This document shows positions 16,173 through 24,224 of a stretch of DNA of 37,198 bases, piece after piece. Source of the stretch: Candidatus Poribacteria bacterium. Its GTDB lineage: Bacteria; Poribacteria; WGA-4E; WGA-3G. The notes below the pieces were generated by a model. It was not told the DNA's origin, searched no databases, and was given only the letters and a program-made list of their open reading frames with translations. How positions within the stretch are numbered: position 1 is the first letter of the stretch; the number at the start of each line of letters is the position of its first letter. The stretch lies in contig JAJDWI010000169.1 of assembly GCA_022825665.1 (NCBI GenBank), positions 1-37,198 of the forward strand. The letters run 5' to 3'. Both the position numbers and the translations under genes were made by a program.

Positions 16173-16201
16173 TTGACGATACGGATTATATCGTGTAAAA
16201 T
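16173..16201 (+). promoter_or_regulatory. Candidate sigma-70 promoter for the ruvX run
   Basis: TTGACG (16173-16178) and TAAAAT (16196-16201) are separated by 17 bp, 54 bp upstream of ruvX. The spacing is ideal and one base differs from consensus in each box. It would drive ruvX and perhaps mltG, lpxC-fabZ and lpxA. Confidence 0.5.
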
Positions 16202-16254
16202 TTGAATCGTGTTATAGTTGGAAAGGAGAATAGGTTAAAACAAGAGGATTAGGT

Positions 16255-16674
16255 ATGGGAGTATTACTCGGTTTAGATGTTGGGGATGTAAGGATCGGTG
16301 TTGCAGTTAGTGATGTGCTTGGTAGCGGTGCACATCCTTTATGTACACTAACGCGTACAAATCGGCAGCGTGATATGATTGCAATAGGCGATCTTGTTTC
16401 TATCCACGAAGTAGAACGAATAATCATCGGATTACCAATCTCAATTGATGGAACTATCGGGACACAAGCAGAGAAAGTACAAAAATTTGGCTCGCGATTA
16501 TCAAAAGCACTTGATGTCCCTGTTGAGTTTATTGATGAAAGTTTTACGACATCGGATGCTGAAGATATATTAAATCAACTCGAAATAAATTCAAAGGATC
16601 GTCGTAAGGTTATTGACCAAATTTCAGCCGTGATAATCCTTGATGAGTATTTACGTGGTAACACAGATCAATAA
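16255..16674 (+). CDS. ruvX: RuvX/YqgF Holliday-junction resolvase-like nuclease
   Basis: The protein is a small RNase H-fold nuclease thought to act on pre-16S rRNA ends or recombination intermediates. The family motifs are present: GLDVGDVRIGVAVSD at the N-terminus with the first acidic residue, IIGLPISIDGTIG in the middle, the DESFTT element, and the final D in VIDQISAVIIL. At 139 residues it is the usual length. It stands first in a co-directional run with mltG, 72 bp ahead of that start. Confidence 0.93.
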   Translation: MGVLLGLDVGDVRIGVAVSDVLGSGAHPLCTLTRTNRQRDMIAIGDLVSIHEVERIIIGLPISIDGTIGTQAEKVQKFGSRLSKALDVPVEFIDESFTTSDAEDILNQLEINSKDRRKVIDQISAVIILDEYLRGNTDQ

Positions 16675-16746
16675 CAAGCGTAATATATTATAACAAAATA
16701 GTGTTATAGGTTTAATTACTTACCAAGTCTGATGTGGAGGAAACCC

Positions 16747-17793
16747 ATGTTCCTACGTGGTTTAGGAGCAGGACTGAATCGGAAACGTATATGGAAGTTC
16801 GGGGTATACGTACTCGGATGTCTCGTAATTTTATGTTTCAGTGTTGTTTTAGTGGGTTTACACTACTTTTCACCAACTGCTTCTTCAGAAGAAATTGTAT
16901 CCATAACCATCGAACCGGGCAGTAGCACTTCTAAAATTGCACAACAACTGGTAAATAATAAATTAATTCGAAGTCCACTCGCTTTCAAACTTGCTGTACG
17001 GTATCGTAGAATCGGGACAGAATTAAAAGCTGGAAATTACAAGCTCAGCCGAGATATGTCGCTTTCACGAATTCTTGGTGAACTTAAGACAGGACAAATT
17101 GAATATAAGACATTCACTGTTCCTGAAGGAATCACGGCAGCAGCAATTGCTGAACTCTGGGAGAAAGGTGGATACGGCACAGCAGAAGCATTTCAAGAAG
17201 CAATTAAGTTGCCTGAACTGCTTGAAAAACATGTACCTGAAGATGTAACAGTCGAAGGTTACCTTTTTCCTGATACCTATAAGTTCGCAAAAGGCACTAC
17301 GGCAAAAACCGTTGTAAAGATGATGTTGTCTGAATCCTCAAATAGATGGACCGAAAAATTAGCAAAAGAAGCGGAAGCATTAGATTTAACGCGTCATGAA
17401 GTCATCACACTTGCTTCCATTATACAGAGAGAGGCAGGTTCTACCTCAGAAATACCATTAATTTCTGGTGTTTTTCATAATCGACTTAGGGATAAATGGC
17501 GACTACAAGCAGACCCAACTGTACTATATGCTTTAGGAGACCCTGACCGTTTATTGACAAGAGCAGATTTGAAGGTTAAATCACCTTACAATACCTATTT
17601 AAATAAAGGGTTACCTCCAGGTCCGATAGGAAATCCAGGAATGGAGGCTATCTTGGGTGCATTAAGACCAGAGGAAACATCATTTTTTTATTTTGTCGCT
17701 GTTGAAAAAGGGAAACATCATTTTTCTCAAACACTTGCGGAACATAATAGAATGATCCGTCAAATAAAACGGAATAGAAAGATAACAAGATAA
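16747..17793 (+). CDS. mltG: Endolytic murein transglycosylase MltG
   Basis: MltG cuts nascent glycan strands in the periplasm and so sets peptidoglycan chain length. The protein has one N-terminal membrane segment (about residues 17-42), a LysM-like first domain (TIEPGSSTSKIAQQL), and the YceG domain with VPEGIT, SIIQREAG containing the catalytic glutamate, LQADPTVLYALG, SPYNTY and GLPPGPIGNPG. The ATG at 16747 has GGAGG seven bases upstream and is preferred to the ATG at 16732. Confidence 0.95.
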   Translation: MFLRGLGAGLNRKRIWKFGVYVLGCLVILCFSVVLVGLHYFSPTASSEEIVSITIEPGSSTSKIAQQLVNNKLIRSPLAFKLAVRYRRIGTELKAGNYKLSRDMSLSRILGELKTGQIEYKTFTVPEGITAAAIAELWEKGGYGTAEAFQEAIKLPELLEKHVPEDVTVEGYLFPDTYKFAKGTTAKTVVKMMLSESSNRWTEKLAKEAEALDLTRHEVITLASIIQREAGSTSEIPLISGVFHNRLRDKWRLQADPTVLYALGDPDRLLTRADLKVKSPYNTYLNKGLPPGPIGNPGMEAILGALRPEETSFFYFVAVEKGKHHFSQTLAEHNRMIRQIKRNRKITR

Positions 17794-17868
17794 TAGTAGA
17801 ATATAATAAAATACATCCATCAAAATCGAAAATAAACATATATACATGAATGGAGTCATATATATTAT

Positions 17869-19176
17869 ATGGGAAATGTTGAATCACAACAAACACTTCA
17901 GTCCGAAATCTCTATTTCAGGAATAGGATTGATGCTTGGTGAGTCTGTTGAACTGACTATAAAACCAGCACCTGCTGATTACGGGATTGTTTTTCATCGG
18001 ACTGATCAAACAGATTCATCGGAAGTGAATGTTTGTCCAGAGAACTGGAAGGATATATTACCACGTTGTACAAGTTTGCAAAAAGGTGATACAATAATCA
18101 GTAGTATTGAGCATTTACTGTCTGCACTTGCAGGAATGAGAATTGACAATGCTATAGTAGAACTCAATGCACAGGAACCCCCTGGACTTGATGGTAGCGC
18201 GTTACCATACATCAATAAAATCCAAGAAGTTGGATTGACACAATTAGATGTACCTCGTCGTTACATTGAAGTATCTGAACCATTCGTTATAAATGACGAT
18301 AACAAGCAACTTATCTTTCTTCCATCAGATAAATTTGAGGTTACATTCGCCTACGATCATCCCAATACTGCACCACAATTTGCTACTTGGGAGGTGACAC
18401 CAGAAACATATATACAAGATATTGCTCCGGCACGCAGTTTCTGTTTTGAGGCAGAAATTGAGGCACTGCAAGCGTTAGGTATTGGAAAAGGAGCCAGTTA
18501 TGATAATGTTTTGGTAGTTAAGTCAGATGGAGAGACAAGTTCTGAGTTGAGGTTTGACGATGAATTTGTCCGTCATAAAACACTTGACCTTATAGGAGAT
18601 CTATACCTTGCTGGATACCTGCCAAAAGCACAAGTCATCGCAATGCGTACTGGACATACATTTCATGCACAGTTTGTGAATGCTATGGCAGAAAAAGGTA
18701 TATTGGACTCAACACTCAAAGATGATAAGATAAATCAGACAGTTGAAGCAAAGGAAATTTACCGAATTCTACCACATAGACACCCTATGTGTCTGATTGA
18801 TCGCGTTATTGAATATGAAAATGGGAAACGAGCAGTTGGAATAAAAAACCTTACCTATAATGAACCTATATTTGAGGGACATTTTCCTGTAGAACCAGTG
18901 ATGCCGGGTGTTTTACAAGTTGAGGCACTCGCGCAACTTGGTGCGTGGTTACTCCTACAGGAAATTGAAAAAGAGGATCAATTAGGGTATTTTAGGTCTA
19001 TTAGTAAAGCCACTTTCCGAAAAACTGTAATTCCTGGAGATCAACTTCGTTTGGAAATAGAGATTGTTCAACGTCGCAGCACATTGGCGCGTATCGCAGG
19101 GGAGGTATATGTAGATGGTGCTCTCGCTACCGAAGCAGAATTGTCAATCGCACTCGCTCCAACTGAAAATGAGTAG
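17869..19176 (+). CDS. lpxC-fabZ: LpxC-FabZ fusion: deacetylase plus hydroxyacyl-ACP dehydratase
   Basis: Residues 1 to about 290 are LpxC, which removes the acetyl group from UDP-3-O-acyl-GlcNAc, the committed step of lipid A synthesis. Zinc ligands are H82 (SIEHLLSAL), H236 and D240 (RHKTLDL), and the catalytic H263 is in GHTFH. Residues about 295-435 are FabZ, the hotdog dehydratase of fatty acid synthesis, with H338 (FEGHFP) and E352 (LQVEALAQ). The 435-residue size and fused order are known from several Gram-negative phyla. The fusion couples consumption and supply of hydroxyacyl-ACP. The lpxA gene follows 66 bp later. Confidence 0.96.
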   Translation: MGNVESQQTLQSEISISGIGLMLGESVELTIKPAPADYGIVFHRTDQTDSSEVNVCPENWKDILPRCTSLQKGDTIISSIEHLLSALAGMRIDNAIVELNAQEPPGLDGSALPYINKIQEVGLTQLDVPRRYIEVSEPFVINDDNKQLIFLPSDKFEVTFAYDHPNTAPQFATWEVTPETYIQDIAPARSFCFEAEIEALQALGIGKGASYDNVLVVKSDGETSSELRFDDEFVRHKTLDLIGDLYLAGYLPKAQVIAMRTGHTFHAQFVNAMAEKGILDSTLKDDKINQTVEAKEIYRILPHRHPMCLIDRVIEYENGKRAVGIKNLTYNEPIFEGHFPVEPVMPGVLQVEALAQLGAWLLLQEIEKEDQLGYFRSISKATFRKTVIPGDQLRLEIEIVQRRSTLARIAGEVYVDGALATEAELSIALAPTENE

Positions 19177-19242
19177 ATTCAACAGCAAAAAATGCTTCAG
19201 AAGGAAAATTATAAGCCATAATAAGAAAGTAGAGGCAATCCT

Positions 19243-20073
19243 GTGACAGCGACAAACATTCATCCAACAGCAATTATTTCACCTGAGTCTGAATTGGGAG
19301 AAGGGGTTCGTATTGAACCCTATACCATTATAGAAGACCATGTAAAGATAGGTGCAAATACTGTCATTGGTCCCCATGTTCAGATTGGGAAATGGACAAC
19401 AATTGGTGATGATTGCCAAATCTTTTTCGGTGCCTCCATTGGAAACCCATCAAAAGACCTAAAATATAAAGGTGAACGGAGTTTTGTCCGTATTGGCAAC
19501 CGAAACATACTTCGTGAATATGTCTCAATATCTCGTTCAACATTTGAAGATGAAGAAACTGTAATCGGTGATGATAATCTGTTTATGAATTGGGTGAACA
19601 TTGCCCATGATTGTATCATTGGGAGTAGAGTCATCATGGCAAATTTTGCCACACTCGCCGGTCATGTCATTATTGAAGATGATGTACGTCTCGGTGCTTA
19701 TGCAGCACTTCATCAATTTGTTCGTGTAGGAAAAATGGCGATGGCAGGCGGTTGTTCAAAAATCGTTCAGGATATTCCACCCTTCATGCTTTCTGCTGGT
19801 CAACCTTCCCGTGTCCGTGATCTAAATCGTCTCGGTATTCGTACCTCCCAAATCAATCCTTTATCGAAGCTTTCTCCTGAAACATTTGCGATTCTAAAGA
19901 AAGCTTTCCGTATTTTGTTCCGTTCTGGAATACCCTTAAAGCATGCTGTTACCAGAACAAGAGAAGAATTACCAGCAAATCCAGAAGTTGAATATCTGTT
20001 ACAATTTATTGAAGCATCTAAACGTGGTATCGGCTTCAGCCAACCAAATCGTTCTGTAAAAAGCGACATGTAA
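19243..20073 (+). CDS. lpxA: UDP-GlcNAc acyltransferase LpxA
   Basis: LpxA transfers a 3-hydroxyacyl chain from ACP to UDP-GlcNAc, the first lipid A step, in the cytoplasm. The protein is a left-handed beta-helix of hexapeptide repeats (IIEDHVKIGANTVIG and similar) with the catalytic histidine H122 in NIAHDCIIG, then a helical C-terminus (LSKLSPETFAILKKAF). The start is a GTG with GAGG upstream. Together with the fusion gene it marks the organism as making lipid A. It ends the envelope run. Confidence 0.96.
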   Translation: MTATNIHPTAIISPESELGEGVRIEPYTIIEDHVKIGANTVIGPHVQIGKWTTIGDDCQIFFGASIGNPSKDLKYKGERSFVRIGNRNILREYVSISRSTFEDEETVIGDDNLFMNWVNIAHDCIIGSRVIMANFATLAGHVIIEDDVRLGAYAALHQFVRVGKMAMAGGCSKIVQDIPPFMLSAGQPSRVRDLNRLGIRTSQINPLSKLSPETFAILKKAFRILFRSGIPLKHAVTRTREELPANPEVEYLLQFIEASKRGIGFSQPNRSVKSDM

Positions 20074-20283
20074 TTTATTCCACTTCACAGCGAATGATAT
20101 TGAAATGCGAATCCTGTACGAGGGATGAAGTAACCTACTCACGATTCAACACCGCAGTCTAACAAATACTATAGTTTGGACAGTTATATTCTGATTTATG
20201 TTGGGTATTCAAGGATTCTCTACTATTTGCGAGTTTTCTTAGGGATCGTAACTCGTAGAAAAGGATGTTTTATACATATCTGA

Positions 20284-20349
20284 GCAGCCCCAGCGGGGCG
20301 GAATGTGTATAGAACAAGAAACTTTCCAGACAAACAGCCCCAGCGGGGC
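20284..20349 (+). repeat. Duplicated AGCCCCAGCGGGGCG palindrome
   Basis: AGCCCCAGCGGGGCG appears at 20285-20299 and 20336-20350, each able to form a CCCC/GGGG hairpin. The copies are direct repeats 51 bp apart, downstream of lpxA and before element B. They could slow transcription after lpxA but have no T-run. They are otherwise unassigned. Confidence 0.6.
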
Positions 20350-20447
20350 GACAGGTGGAAAACCAAAACTGGTTAGGATGCACAGTTCTTCATTAAACAA
20401 ATTTTAGATAATTATTAAAATTGTCCAAACTATAGTAACAAATAGTA

Positions 20448-21059
20448 ATACCAATTCTAATAATTATTATTCCATTACTGGATTCAACCATTGTTGTCTG
20501 ACCACTGAATACTGAAACATATATCAAATATATTGGATATATATTGTTATCAAAATCAATAACACTACAAAACCAAACGACCATCAAGTATAATATAACC
20601 CAACATCCAACACACAACTTACAAAATTGAGGAACAAAATGACTATCAACCAAATTCAAAAACGAAATCCTGAAATAAATCACACAAAACTTATGCAATG
20701 TGATGACAACATACCAAAACACAAAAACCGAAAAAAGGCTAAAAAAAACTTGCTTTTAGTTGTTTTTTTTAATTTCCGTCAACAAACAAAACCGACTTAA
20801 ACCCTTACTACTACAGGATCGAGAACACCTAAGCAAAATTTAAAAAAAAACAACTAAAAAACAACTAAAAACAACTAAATAAAGAATAATAGCGTTTCTA
20901 AATAATAACTTCTCATTAACAAAAAACGCGTTCGTAGTCGCGCAATTCATTGCCAAATCAACGCCAAATGCGCGTTTGGCATTTGTCGCCTCTTACATTT
21001 TTCACTTAATAGCGAATTCCAGACTTTTATAATGAGACTGTATTTATTAGAATTGGTAT
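20448..21059 (+). mobile_element. MITE-like element B
   Basis: Perfect 16-base terminal inverted repeats, ATACCAATTCTAATAA (20448-20463) and TTATTAGAATTGGTAT (21044-21059), bound 612 bp. The core at 20526-20889 is the inverted near-twin of element A. The section at 20890-20965 is nearly the same as 22883-22947 in a third element. It has no transposase. Its right end stops 30 bp before the epimerase start, so it may supply or alter that gene's promoter. The whole gene-free stretch 20074-21089 is this element plus short palindromes. Confidence 0.65.
20639..20800 (+). pseudogene. Captured gene head inside element B (53 codons)
   Basis: AGGAAC lies six bases before an ATG. The frame reads MTINQIQKRNPEINHTKLMQ then CDDNIPKHKN before running into low-complexity K/L/F sequence that is the arm of a stem-loop. 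The first 25 codons correspond to those in element A, with several synonymous third-base differences. It looks like the 5' end of a gene joined to the element's structured 3' part, not a functional protein. Confidence 0.4.
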
Positions 21060-21089
21060 AATAACAGAATCCCAAAGGATTAGAACGGT

Positions 21090-21881
21090 ATGAGAATTCT
21101 TCTAACAGGACATAAAGGTTTCCTCGGCAGACACATCATTAAGTTACTCATAGACAATGATGCGCATGATGTTACTGGCTTAGATTGCGAATCCAATTAT
21201 GATGTGTTTGTTGAAATGTATCAGAATTTGTTGTCCGAAGAAGATAAATATGATTTGGTAATCCACAACGGTGGTCTAAGCAATTCGCAAGTTACCGATA
21301 ACTTATTATGGCAACTCAATTACAAAGCAAGCACAAAAATAGCGGATTACTGCGAACAGACACATACAAAATTGATATATATTTCATCCGCTGCAGCGAT
21401 TGATCCAGACGTTCCTTATGGATGGAGTAAACACTGTGCTGAGTATTATATGTCTCAGGTAATTACCAGTAGAAATCTGTGTATCTTACGTCCTTTCAAT
21501 ATTTGGGACTATGATGAAGTTGGTAAGGAAAGTCCAAGCATAGTCTACAAAATATTAGCGGGAAAATTAGAGAGAGCATATAACGGTTGTCTACGTGATT
21601 TTGTGCATGTAACGAATGCAGCCAATGCCATTATTCGTGTAGTGAATGATTGGGAATATGGCATATTTGACATCGGAACAGCACAACCGACAAACATTGC
21701 AACATTAGTTGACCAGTTGTACCAAAACGGAAACAACTATAAACATCCGAAACCTGTAATAGTAAATGAGTGTCCCATTAAAGAAAGACTCGTTGCAAGA
21801 CCTGAAGAACTACTCCCAAACTGGAAGGCAACACCATTAGACGACTATTTTGCAGAATTACGTCAACATCTTAGAAAGTAA
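21090..21881 (+). CDS. NAD-dependent epimerase/dehydratase (extended SDR)
   Basis: This is a short-chain dehydrogenase/reductase of the nucleotide-sugar epimerase type. The N-terminal Rossmann motif is TGHKGFLGRH, and the active site shows SSAAA and YGWSK, the YxxxK pair. LRPFNIW and RDFVHV are typical of UDP-sugar epimerases. At 263 residues it is shorter than GalE (about 330), with a reduced substrate domain, so the substrate is uncertain. It probably modifies a nucleotide sugar for surface glycans. Element B abuts its upstream region. A PhyH gene follows after 103 bp. Confidence 0.85.
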   Translation: MRILLTGHKGFLGRHIIKLLIDNDAHDVTGLDCESNYDVFVEMYQNLLSEEDKYDLVIHNGGLSNSQVTDNLLWQLNYKASTKIADYCEQTHTKLIYISSAAAIDPDVPYGWSKHCAEYYMSQVITSRNLCILRPFNIWDYDEVGKESPSIVYKILAGKLERAYNGCLRDFVHVTNAANAIIRVVNDWEYGIFDIGTAQPTNIATLVDQLYQNGNNYKHPKPVIVNECPIKERLVARPEELLPNWKATPLDDYFAELRQHLRK

Positions 21882-21984
21882 TAAGCAATTGATCTTAACA
21901 AGGGTTTGTTGACGATTGTCAAGATAGAGTTATATATTTTATAGTGTAGAGAACCCATTATTGGATTCATACGGAGTGTCAATT

Positions 21985-22863
21985 ATGAACGGAGAATGTT
22001 TCAATCACTTACTAACAGAAGAAGAACGAAATCACTTTCAGGAACAAGGTTATCTATACGTCCCCAACGCACTTACTTCAGATATGGTGAATCGTCTATT
22101 AAATGCTGTAAATAAAATCCATAGTAACGCACTTTCCACTGGAAGAGCAAAACCAAACAATCATTGGGGTTTCTCCAATTTCTTAGGAGAAGATGACGCT
22201 TTTTTAGATCTTGTTGATATGCCGACGACATTGCCTAAAGTATGGGGTATTCTGGGATGGAATATTTATCTTTATCATGCACACATGCATGTCAAACCAC
22301 CAGCACCAGCAGAAGCACAAGATGGTGACGGATGGTTGGAATGGCATCAAGACAGTGGTCGTGTCAATATTGAGATGGAAACGCACCCACGTCCACGCCT
22401 ATCGTTGAAGGTAGCATATTTCCTCACAGATGTATCAGAACCCGGACGCGGTAACTTTTACATTCGTCCCGGTAGCCAATTATCCGACATGCCATTACCT
22501 GAAATGGAAATCAGTCGTGACCCGCGAGAAAAAATAGCGACAGGCATTCCCGATGATGCCATACCTGTATGTGTGGAACCAGGAACTGCTGTGCTCTTTG
22601 ATAGGCGACTTTGGCATTCACGTAGTCCAAATACATCACAAATGACACGGAAGGCTCTTTTTTACGGATACGGGTATCGTTGGATTCGTCCAAAAGACGA
22701 TATGGTCGTTGAACACCTATATGAACGTTGTGATCCGATCCGTCGGCAATTACTTGGGGATGCAGTTCGAAACAATGGTCGCTATGTCCCAACTGATGAG
22801 GACGTGCCGTTGCGTGGTTGGTTAATTGAGCAATTTGGTGAAAATTCTGTGTATTTACAGTAA
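21985..22863 (+). CDS. PhyH-family Fe(II)/2-oxoglutarate dioxygenase
   Basis: This is a phytanoyl-CoA dioxygenase-like oxygenase. The iron triad is visible: H121 and D123 in WHQDS, and H211 in LWHSRSPN, with R222 placed to bind 2-oxoglutarate. The double-stranded beta-helix core spans about 95-230. Bacterial members hydroxylate diverse lipids or natural products, so the substrate is not predictable. The start is the ATG at 21985, with CGGAG nine bases upstream; a TTG at 21961 is less likely. A second PhyH gene lies at 25306-26115. Confidence 0.87.
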   Translation: MNGECFNHLLTEEERNHFQEQGYLYVPNALTSDMVNRLLNAVNKIHSNALSTGRAKPNNHWGFSNFLGEDDAFLDLVDMPTTLPKVWGILGWNIYLYHAHMHVKPPAPAEAQDGDGWLEWHQDSGRVNIEMETHPRPRLSLKVAYFLTDVSEPGRGNFYIRPGSQLSDMPLPEMEISRDPREKIATGIPDDAIPVCVEPGTAVLFDRRLWHSRSPNTSQMTRKALFYGYGYRWIRPKDDMVVEHLYERCDPIRRQLLGDAVRNNGRYVPTDEDVPLRGWLIEQFGENSVYLQ

Positions 22864-22876
22864 CCTCTCGGTTCTT

Positions 22877-23048
22877 ATACCATTTCCAAATAATAACATC
22901 TCATTAACAAGAAACGCGTTTGTAGTCGCGCAATTCATTGCGTTTATTGCATTCACTGGGTAGGTGCACATAGAAAGCACACTACTCAATAGTGTTCAAA
23001 TAATTGTATTGCTACAAAACGAAGATGGCAGATACCAATAGAATTGGG
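22877..23048. mobile_element. Third, coreless MITE-like element
   Basis: The left end ATACCATTTCCAAA at 22877-22890 resembles the terminal repeats of elements A and B. The right side ends AATAGAATTGGGA, a decayed copy of the other end. The section at 22883-22947 matches 20890-20965 of element B closely (sharing TAATAAC, TCTCATTAACAA, CGCG, TAGTCGCGCAATTCATTGC). It lacks the 360-bp core. It lies between the PhyH and DUF2806 genes, which converge. Confidence 0.45.
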
Positions 23049-23072
23049 AAACACTAATTTGGTATGTTATAA

Positions 23073-24161
23073 TCAATGTATTTTGCGCCATCTAATATTC
23101 CCTTCTCTTCTTTCAATAGAAACTTCAACCATTTCCAATTGCTGTTTTTCAAAGTATTCCTTGAGATTCTTAGTATATTGCTGTGTTGGAATTTGCTCAA
23201 TGATATGATATAACTGAGAACCAACATGGGAAAGTGTAACTCCACTTAACATGAACTTATCTTTTTCTATTCGTTCTGAAGATGGTTCTAAAATCCAATG
23301 TCCTCCTTGATGCATGAAAGGGTTAGCAATATTTTTTCCCTTATCCACAATACAAATCTTGTAGTCATTTATAGTATCGTAGTTTGGTACAACCAATTCG
23401 TATTCAATTAAAATATTAATTTCACTAAAGCTTAAACCGTATTTCCGAAGATCATTTTGACCTGGGTTTCCATCTAACGAAGGAACTCTAATGTCAACGA
23501 TACTATTATCAACAAAACTCTCGAGTGCAACGGACATTGAACATACCCTTTGGAACAACTCAGCGATATCTTGATCCATTTCACCAAGGACTTTTACAGA
23601 CTTTATTGAATGCGAACCTGGTTTCTCAATCTCACCTGCTAATACTTTAGCAAAACGACGCTGCATATCCTCGACGCTTTTTTGACTTGCTTCTTTCTCA
23701 AAGATATTGAACCAATCCTCACTGATTGTTTTTCCTTCATGGACACTCGTTTGTTGATTTTCTGAACTGTCATATTTCTTATTCTTAAATATGTCTATAA
23801 CAAAGTTGAAAACTCTTTCAAGATTAAACCGCTCCCGAAGAACTCTATGTGTAAATGTTCTTGACGCTCTAAGTGCAAACTCAGGATCAGCTTCTATATG
23901 TTTGATATTTTTAGCATTAACTGCCCTTATGAATTTAATGCGTTCTTCTAATATTGCTCGCCTTTCGGCTGGTCCTTCCTCAAGCTTTTGTACCGGTATA
24001 TCAATTACAGCACACAAAATTCTGTCCAAAGCCTTAACAAAGTTCTTTTTTATAGGAACAGGGATAGCAAGATCAGATACAATATCATTGAAACAGTCAA
24101 CTGCTTCGCTTATTGTGTTACCAGACTCTATAGGTAGTTCATTTTTCTTTTCGTCAGACAT
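23073..24161 (-). CDS. DUF2806-family protein
   Basis: The 362-residue protein has a hydrophilic helical N-terminal half and then the signature of DUF2806: residues about 145-210 with EDWFNIF, SVEDMQRRFAKVLAGEI, then KPGS and the VLGEMDQD helix. There is no signal peptide or membrane segment, so it is cytoplasmic. The family function is not established. The mqxxxAKxLAGE-KPG pattern recalls Abi-alpha/DUF4393 proteins linked to phage resistance, so a defence role is possible but unproven. It is followed by no toxin-like partner. A GGAG lies upstream of the ATG at longer than usual spacing. Confidence 0.75.
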   Translation of the reverse strand: MSDEKKNELPIESGNTISEAVDCFNDIVSDLAIPVPIKKNFVKALDRILCAVIDIPVQKLEEGPAERRAILEERIKFIRAVNAKNIKHIEADPEFALRASRTFTHRVLRERFNLERVFNFVIDIFKNKKYDSSENQQTSVHEGKTISEDWFNIFEKEASQKSVEDMQRRFAKVLAGEIEKPGSHSIKSVKVLGEMDQDIAELFQRVCSMSVALESFVDNSIVDIRVPSLDGNPGQNDLRKYGLSFSEINILIEYELVVPNYDTINDYKICIVDKGKNIANPFMHQGGHWILEPSSERIEKDKFMLSGVTLSHVGSQLYHIIEQIPTQQYTKNLKEYFEKQQLEMVEVSIERREGNIRWRKIH

Positions 24162-24224
24162 ATTGAAATTCTTTCTCCTAATATTTTCAATGTTTTGTTA
24201 AAATTAGTTTACCATTACCTAACT

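Noticed and set aside
20393-20722. 109-residue frame on the minus strand inside element B
   Set aside because: It crosses the left end of the element, has no ribosome site and no recognisable family. The strand with SD and conserved codons is the opposite one.
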